From the NCBI GenBank assembly GCA_020200195.1, contig JAIVJE010000299.1:1-18073 (forward strand): a stretch of 18,073 bases of DNA, in the 5' to 3' direction. Below, in pieces: positions 12,895-18,073 of this stretch (the stretch's first letter is position 1; each line of letters opens with the position of its first letter). The DNA is from Acidobacteriota bacterium. Its GTDB lineage: Bacteria; Acidobacteriota; Vicinamibacteria; Vicinamibacterales; 2-12-FULL-66-21. Below the pieces are notes generated by a model. It was not told where the DNA came from, ran no database searches, and was given only the letters and a program-made list of their open reading frames with translations. The position numbers and the translations under genes are program-made.

Positions 12895-14494
12895 CTACGC
12901 GCGGGCGCCGGCTTTGTCGAGCAGCGCCTTGATCTCGTCGGCTTCGAGCGATTCGTTGGCCAGCAGCTCGTCGGCCATCAGCCGCACTGCCTCGCGATTG
13001 CGCTCGATGACCCAGCGAGCGTGGTCGTAGCCGCCCATGACGATCCGGCGGATCTCATCGTCCACGCGCTGCGCGGTCGATTCGCTGACGGCATGGGCTC
13101 GGTCGTTTTCGTAGGCGTTGCCGGGTTTCCGGTAGGCGAGCGGGCCGAGCTCCGACATGCCCCACTCGCACACCATGTGCTGCGCGATGTCCGTTGCACG
13201 CTCGATATCGTTCGAGGCGCCGCTCGTCATGTGGTTCATGAAGAGCTCCTCGGCGACGCGTCCGCCCATCAGCACGGCGACCTGCGTCTCGAGGTACTCC
13301 TTCGTGTAGGTGTGGCGATCGGCCTCGGGCAGCTGCATCGTGACACCCATCGCGCGGCCGCGCGGGATGATTGTCACCTTGTGCAGCGGGTCCGCCTTGG
13401 GGAGCAGCGCGGCGACGACCGCGTGTCCGGCCTCGTGGTAGGCGCAGTTGACGCGATCCAGTTCCGTGAGCGTGATGGACCGGCGCTCGACGCCCATGAG
13501 GACCTTGTCGCGTGCCTCCTGGAGGTCCGGGTCGGTCACTGTGTGACGACCGGCACGCGCCGCGAACAGCGCCGCCTCGTTCACCAGATTCGCCAGGTCG
13601 GCACCGGAGAAGCCGGGTGTCCCCCGCGCAATCGTGCGCAGATCGACCGACGTTTCCATCGCGATCTTCCGCGCGTGGACTCGGAGGATCGCCTCGCGTC
13701 CCTTGATGTCCGGGTTACTGACGGTCACTTGCCGGTCGAAGCGGCCGGGTCTCAGCAGGGCCGGATCGAGGATGTCGGGGCGATTCGTCGCGGCGACCAC
13801 CACGATGCCCTGATGCGGTTCGAAACCGTCCATTTCGACGAGGAGCTGATTCAACGTCTGCTCCCGCTCTTCATGGCTCAGCGAGCTGCCGCCGCGGCTG
13901 CGGCCGACCGCGTCGAGTTCGTCGATGAAGATGATGCAGGAAGGGTGGCGGCGCGCTTCTTTGAACAGGCGGCGGACTCGTGACGCGCCGACGCCCGCGT
14001 ACATCTCGACGAAGTCCGATCCGCTCGCGAACAGGAACGGCACCCCGGCCTCGCCCGCGATGGAGCGCGCCAGCAGCGTCTTGCCGGTGCCCGGAGGGCC
14101 GATTAGCAGGACCCCCTTCGGGATCCGTCCGCCGATCGCCGAGAAGCGTGCGGGCTGTCGCAGGAAATCGACGATCTCCTTGACTTCGTCCTTGGCGCAC
14201 CGTGTGGGCCTTGCTGCCGTCACGCAGCCCGACGTCGATCGCGCGATCGCGGAAGGTGACTTCCGTGACTTTTCCCGCGTCGACCTGGCGAAGGAATTCG
14301 GAAAAAGCGATGGCAGGGGGCGAACTCGCCCGAGTCAGCAGGTACAGCCCGGTGGTTCCGGCCGTCAGCACCAGAGCGGCGACGACAAGAATCAGAACAC
14401 GCGGGCGGCGAAAGCGTGGTAATTCCACAGCATGGTCCCGTTTCGCGGCCGGACGCAGCACAACGCGAAAAGGCCTCGGTGGCGCCGTCGCCAT
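12895..14494 (-). pseudogene. ftsH: FtsH membrane AAA+ zinc metalloprotease, broken by an internal deletion and frameshift
   Basis: The 5' frame (14494 to about 14200) encodes the N-terminal TM helix (VLILVVAALVLTAGTTGLYL) and the start of the FtsH extracytoplasmic domain (AFSEFLRQVDAGKVTEVTF to SKAHTV). At 14196-14200 the text jumps, in another frame, to AKDEVKEIVDFLRQPARF, normally preceded by DVAGVDE. Against E. coli FtsH recalled from memory, about 80-90 codons are missing: the rest of the extracytoplasmic domain, TM helix 2 and the linker. The 3' frame keeps Walker A GPPGTGKT (Lys codon near 14080), Walker B CIIFIDELDA, the RPGRFD arginine finger region, the zinc site HEAGH and SGASNDIERAT with its third ligand Asp. 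Restored length would be about 617 residues, normal for FtsH. It is probably inactive as a membrane protease. Assembly error is the alternative. Confidence 0.85.
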
Positions 14495-14502
14495 CAGGGA
14501 CA

Positions 14503-14508
14503 CCTTCC
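14503..14508 (-). promoter_or_regulatory. Ribosome binding site that decides the ftsH start
   Basis: GGAAGG on the minus strand lies eight bases before the ATG at 14494, ideal spacing. The alternative GTG nine bases upstream (14503) overlaps this site, so the ATG start is preferred. Confidence 0.55.
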
Positions 14509-14611
14509 GCCTGGAGCGCCGGGCGGCAGACTTAATAGGTTGAAAAAGGGCACTCCGCTGAGGATCGGAATGTATAGAGATTCTACACTGGTTGGAGGCC
14601 GTCTGTAAATA

Positions 14612-15370
14612 ATGAATGACGTACGCGCGCCTCAGCCGTTAGAACCTCAGCCGTTTCGCGGCTCCGCCGGTCCGTTCTCAGTTCCGTTTGCCTGGAGTGT
14701 GCACTTTTACACGGCACTCGGGACAGTCGCCGCATTCCTTGGAACCCTGGCCGTTATCGACGGCCGCTACCGAACAGCGTTCGTGTGGATGATTGTCGCG
14801 ACGCTGGTCGATGCCACGGACGGCATATTCGCGAGGATGGCCCGGGTCAAGGAGCTGCTGCCCGCCTTCGACGGCGCCCGTCTCGACGATATCGTCGATT
14901 ACCTAACCTTCGTATTCCTGCCCGTGCTCCTCCTGTACCACGCTGGTCACCTTCCCGAGCGTTGGGGGATCCTGGTGGCATCCGCCGTGCTGGTGAGCAG
15001 CGGGTATGGCTTTGCCTCGAGTGACGCCAAAACGGACGACTACTTTTTCACCGGGTTTCCTTCTTACTGGAACATCGTGGCGCTGTATCTCCACGCGGCC
15101 GCGATGCCGCCACTCGTGAACGCCGCCGTTGTGTTGTTTCTGGTCGTGATGGTCTTCGTACGCATCGGGTACATCTATCCGTCGCGCACACCGATTCTCC
15201 AGGGACTCACTATCGCCCTCGGTCTCGTGTGGGGTGTCATGGTGGTCGCGATCGTCCAGGCCATGCCGAGCGTTCCGCGCCCGCTTCTCATCGGGTCGCT
15301 CTTCTTTCCCGTCTACTACATCGTGCTGTCCTGGTTTCTTCACGCGCGCCGCCAGCGCGCCCGTTCATGA
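14612..15370 (+). CDS. pcs: Phosphatidylcholine synthase (CDP-diacylglycerol-choline phosphatidyltransferase)
   Basis: A 252-residue integral membrane CDP-alcohol phosphatidyltransferase. The catalytic motif is seen as D67-x2-D70-G71-x2-A74-R75-x12-G88-x3-D92-x3-D96 (DATDGIFARMAR to FDGARLDDIVDY). The longer gap before the glycine, the VHFYTALG start and the blocks DAKTDDYFFTGFPSYWN and YIYPSRTP mark the Pcs subfamily known from rhizobia, which condenses choline directly with CDP-diacylglycerol. About eight hydrophobic segments are present. The ATG at 14612 is preceded by GGAGG (14594-14598) at a slightly long 13-nt spacing. It is divergent from ftsH and joined to the following PBP gene by an ATGA overlap. 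It implies choline uptake and phosphatidylcholine in the membrane. Confidence 0.88.
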   Translation: MNDVRAPQPLEPQPFRGSAGPFSVPFAWSVHFYTALGTVAAFLGTLAVIDGRYRTAFVWMIVATLVDATDGIFARMARVKELLPAFDGARLDDIVDYLTFVFLPVLLLYHAGHLPERWGILVASAVLVSSGYGFASSDAKTDDYFFTGFPSYWNIVALYLHAAAMPPLVNAAVVLFLVVMVFVRIGYIYPSRTPILQGLTIALGLVWGVMVVAIVQAMPSVPRPLLIGSLFFPVYYIVLSWFLHARRQRARS

Positions 15371-17373
15371 AATTGCCGCGCCGCGTTCGCGATCGAATTG
15401 CCGCTGTTCTCTTCAGCGCGCTGATCGTCTTCACCGCGGTGGTGCTGACGTGGATTCTGCGCCAGGGATATGCGGTCCACCGCCTGACCCGTGGCGTCGG
15501 CGACACCTGGTTCCTGGCCGCCGACGGCCGCCAGTGGTTCAGAATGGACGAGCACCGGCAGGACGTACCGCTTTCCCGCATCCCCGCCGATCTGCAGCAC
15601 GCCTTCGTCGCCGTCGAAGATCACCGCTTCTTCAGTCACCCGGGCGTCGATCCCATCGCGCTCGGCCGTGCCATCGTGCGCAACCTTCGCGAACCCGGCA
15701 CGGTCGAGGGGGGCAGCACGCTGACGCAACAGCTCGCCCGCACGTTGTTTCTATCGAACCAGAAGAGCTACGTGCGCAAGATCCGCGAAGCTGTTCTGGC
15801 GGTCATGATCGACGCCAGGTTGAGCAAAGAACAAATCCTCGAGCTCTACCTCAATCGGATCTATCTGAGTGCGGGGGTTTACGGCGTCCAGACGATGTCC
15901 CAGCATCTGTTTGGCAAACCGGCACGCGACCTGAATCTCGCGGAATGTGCGCTCGTCGCCGGCCTTGCCCGCGCGCCGTCGGCGCTGTCCCCATGGTCGA
16001 ACCTGGACGGCGCCATCGAGCGCAGCCATGTCGTGCTGTCGCGCATGCGCGCGGAGAGGTTCATCAACGAACAACAGGAGGCGGCGGCGAGGCGCACACG
16101 GATCCGGATACGTCCATACCCGGGCGCGAACGATCCGCGCGGCGGCTACGCGAAAGAGTTTCTCCGGCAGCAGTTTCGCGATCGGTTCGGAGGCGACCAC
16201 CCGCCGGACTGGGAGGTGCAGACGACGTTCGTCCCAGAGTTGCAGGAGGCGGGCGAGCGGGCGGTCGGCGACGGGCTGCGGCAATTCAGCGACCCCGAGT
16301 TGCAGGCGGCGCTGGTGGCGGTCGATCCTCGGACCGGCAACATCCTGGCGTTGGTGGGCGGCCGCGACTTCCGCCGATCCCAGTTCAACCGTGCCACGCG
16401 CAGCCGTCGTCAGCCCGGCTCCGCGTTCAAGCCCCTTCTGTTTGCCGCGGCGCTCGAGCATGGATTCTCGCCGGTCAGCGTGCTGAGCGGGCTGACGACG
16501 ATCAAGCCGCAGGGGCCGGATGAGTGGGCGCCGCGCAATGCGAGCGGCGACACGCCAGACAGCCTGACGCTGCGCGCCGCGTTGATCGAATCCAATAACC
16601 GGGCGGCCACTGCGCTCCAGCAGCGGATCGGCTCGCGTCCCGTGCTGCGCCTCGCGTCGGATGTCGGGCTCCGCGACATGCCCGACGTGCCTTCGCTGTC
16701 GCTCGGTACCGGCCTGGTGACGCCGCTCGACCTGACCGCGGCGTTCGCCGCGTTCCCCAACGGCGGGTTCGCGGTCCGGCCGCGCGCGATCGTGCACGTC
16801 ATGGATGCCGACGGCGGCACCGCGCTCGACAATCCGGTGCGAAGCGAGCGGGTCATCTCCCCGGCGACGGCGTACCAGATGGTGTCGATGCTGACCGACG
16901 TCATCGATCGCGGCACCGGGGCGTCGGCGCGCACGTGGGGCGTCCGGATGCCGGCGGGGGGAAAGACCGGCACCACCGACGACTTCAAGGACGCCTGGTT
17001 TGTCGGCTTCACGTCCTCGATCGTCGTCGGCGTCTGGGTCGGGTTCGATCAGCCGAAGTCGATCGGTCGTAACGGGTACGGATCCCGTTATGCGCTGCCG
17101 ATCTGGAGCGACTTCATACGCCGTTCGTCCAAACGACGCGCCGCGGCATCGTTCGTGATTCCGCCCGGTCTCAAGGATGAAGCGCTGTGCAGCGTGTCGT
17201 ACCTGCGGCCGGTGGGCGGCTGCCCGACCTACACCGAGTACTTCAAAGAGACCGACCCGGTGCCCGGCAGGCTGTGTCCGCTGCACGAAGGGACGGTCAA
17301 ACAGAAGGTGCGTCGCGCCGTCGAGGACTTCTTCTCGGGCCTCGGCCGGAAGCTGAAAGGGATTCTCAGATGA
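15367..17373 (+). CDS. Class A penicillin-binding protein (bifunctional glycosyltransferase/transpeptidase), intact
   Basis: A 668-residue bifunctional peptidoglycan synthase anchored by one N-terminal helix (about 10-31), with both catalytic domains outside the membrane. The GT51 domain shows EDHRFFSHPG with catalytic Glu84, EGGSTLTQQLAR (114-125) and the RKIREAVLA and LELYLNRIYL motifs. The transpeptidase domain has Ser352-x-x-Lys355 (GSAFKP), Ser409-Asn410-Asn411 (SxN) and KTGT (533-536). A Cys-containing tail (608-637: LCSVSYLRPVGGCP and LCPLHEG) and a basic C-terminus follow. The ATG at 15367 was chosen because it overlaps the pcs stop (ATGA) and directly precedes the anchor; upstream in-frame codons lie inside pcs. 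It is a paralogue of the broken gene at 1221. Its stop overlaps the convergent sugar kinase by 8 bp. Confidence 0.95.
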   Translation: MKLPRRVRDRIAAVLFSALIVFTAVVLTWILRQGYAVHRLTRGVGDTWFLAADGRQWFRMDEHRQDVPLSRIPADLQHAFVAVEDHRFFSHPGVDPIALGRAIVRNLREPGTVEGGSTLTQQLARTLFLSNQKSYVRKIREAVLAVMIDARLSKEQILELYLNRIYLSAGVYGVQTMSQHLFGKPARDLNLAECALVAGLARAPSALSPWSNLDGAIERSHVVLSRMRAERFINEQQEAAARRTRIRIRPYPGANDPRGGYAKEFLRQQFRDRFGGDHPPDWEVQTTFVPELQEAGERAVGDGLRQFSDPELQAALVAVDPRTGNILALVGGRDFRRSQFNRATRSRRQPGSAFKPLLFAAALEHGFSPVSVLSGLTTIKPQGPDEWAPRNASGDTPDSLTLRAALIESNNRAATALQQRIGSRPVLRLASDVGLRDMPDVPSLSLGTGLVTPLDLTAAFAAFPNGGFAVRPRAIVHVMDADGGTALDNPVRSERVISPATAYQMVSMLTDVIDRGTGASARTWGVRMPAGGKTGTTDDFKDAWFVGFTSSIVVGVWVGFDQPKSIGRNGYGSRYALPIWSDFIRRSSKRRAAASFVIPPGLKDEALCSVSYLRPVGGCPTYTEYFKETDPVPGRLCPLHEGTVKQKVRRAVEDFFSGLGRKLKGILR

Positions 17374-18073
17374 CGCCGTACAAACGACGCATTAACTCCG
17401 CGTGGCGGCGCATGGCGGCCGCATAGACCTGATGCCGCCGGCGATCCGGCACAATCGTCCGTCCACGCGGAACGGGCAGATTCTCCACCCGACGGCCGCC
17501 CAGTCGTTCGAATCCAAGCGCCGCAGCGCCGCGGCTCGTCAGCTCGCGTTCAGCGCACATCTGAATCGGGCGATCGAGCACGTCGGCCAGGATCTGCGTC
17601 CATGCCGGCGACCGCTCCAGCGCGCCGCCGGCGGCAATCAGCTCTCGGATCCGCACGCAGGGTTGCATCTCCTCGAAGACTCGAGCAAAGCGGTACGCAA
17701 CGGACTCGAGCGTAGCGCGCACGAGGTGTTCCGGACGAGTGGCGATCGACAACCCGGTCAATGCGCCTGACACATTAGCCAGATATTCGGGGCTGCGCGT
17801 GCCGGCCAGAAAGGGAAGCATCGTCAGGCCATGGGTATCTGCGCGCATCGCGTGTGCGCGGGCCAGGACATCGTCTGTTACGGTCAGCGTTCGCAACATC
17901 CAGTCACGGACATTGCCGCCGTTGCTCAAGGCGCCACCGAGCACGACACGGCTGCGATCCAGCCGGTACCGCCACAGTCCGAAGCGCGGCCGGATTCGAT
18001 CCTGGGGCGACGGCCGCCAGAGCACGCGCAGCGCGCCGCTCGTTCCGATCATCAACGCGGCACGGCCACGCGT
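17366..18073 (-). CDS. FGGY-family carbohydrate kinase (gluconokinase-like), C-terminal part, 5' end off the window
   Basis: The minus-strand frame is open to the right edge (reading TRGRAALMIGTSGALRV), so the N-terminal sugar-binding half is missing. What remains is the C-terminal ATP-binding half: GTSGALRV, GLWRYRLDR, GGALSNGGNVRDWM, FLAGTRSPEY, and the late FGGY block AAGGALERSPAWTQILADVLDRPI. The GTSGA loop and the GGALSNGG segment resemble gluconokinases more than glycerol or xylulose kinases, but the substrate cannot be fixed without the N-terminal half. The TTG/ATG near 18055 is internal, not the start. The stop at 17366 lies inside the convergent PBP gene, leaving no spacer for a terminator. 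Confidence 0.8.
   Translation of the reverse strand, partial: TRGRAALMIGTSGALRVLWRPSPQDRIRPRFGLWRYRLDRSRVVLGGALSNGGNVRDWMLRTLTVTDDVLARAHAMRADTHGLTMLPFLAGTRSPEYLANVSGALTGLSIATRPEHLVRATLESVAYRFARVFEEMQPCVRIRELIAAGGALERSPAWTQILADVLDRPIQMCAERELTSRGAAALGFERLGGRRVENLPVPRGRTIVPDRRRHQVYAAAMRRHAELMRRLYGVI

Noticed and set aside
14495..14611. Riboswitch or shared regulator site in the ftsH-pcs divergent spacer
   Set aside because: Only short AT-rich hexamers and the two ribosome sites are visible; no conserved RNA fold or clear palindrome was recognised.
14630..14655. 11-bp direct repeat CCTCAGCCGTT in the start of pcs, possibly linked to the AGCCGTC heptads
   Set aside because: It has a 15-bp period, only two copies, and encodes the peptide PQPLEPQPF in frame; too little to link it to the heptad family.
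15751..17286. Long antisense open frame (511 codons) opposite the intact PBP gene
   Set aside because: A shadow of GC-rich coding sequence: low-complexity Arg/Pro/His-rich product with no recognisable motif, while the sense strand encodes a clear PBP. The same applies to the 320-codon frame opposite fdhD and the 468-codon frame opposite ftsH.

Overview
The window is visibly GC-rich throughout, including third codon positions. It carries ordinary chromosomal housekeeping genes plus one large bacterial Ser/Thr kinase. No plasmid, phage, insertion-sequence, tRNA, rRNA or CRISPR signal was found. The gene set, the membrane PDZ/GAF/kinase fusion, the stand-alone VKOR and the families of 7-8 bp intergenic repeats would fit an Acidobacteriota (Vicinamibacteria-like) genome or metagenome contig. 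That taxonomic guess is inference only.

Layout. At 2-1070 (+) the tail of a DUF1722 (YbgA-type) protein overlaps fdhD, the sulfurtransferase that activates formate dehydrogenase. At 1221-3184 (+) is a class A penicillin-binding protein broken by an internal deletion and frameshift. A head-to-head heptad repeat with a strong hairpin (3221-3315) separates it from a convergent minus-strand operon whose genes overlap: lhr helicase, then a Nei/Fpg DNA glycosylase, then VKOR (9272 down to 3315). lhr contains an in-frame 7-nt tandem repeat coding for a seven-residue peptide repeat.

Upstream of lhr, a divergent spacer with ATCG-type repeats and an 18-bp palindrome leads to a small coiled-coil ORF (9398-9655, +). 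A head-to-head array of 32-bp and 44-bp repeats (9657-9880) follows. Next on the minus strand come ftsH (14494-12895, also broken by an internal deletion) and, 42 bp downstream of it, a 991-residue membrane Ser/Thr kinase (12852-9877). Divergent from ftsH, pcs (phosphatidylcholine synthase) and a second, intact class A PBP are joined by an ATGA overlap (14612-17373, +). A partial FGGY sugar kinase converges on the PBP with an 8-bp tail overlap and runs off the right edge.

How the parts relate. Envelope biogenesis recurs (two PBPs, phosphatidylcholine synthesis, FtsH membrane proteolysis, a membrane kinase). lhr-nei is a DNA repair pair with VKOR as a trailing disulfide-bond gene. The most notable features are the repeat families with 7-8 nt periods, one of which sits inside lhr, and two conserved genes that have each lost an internal segment out of frame. 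No wholly new defence or mobile system could be supported.
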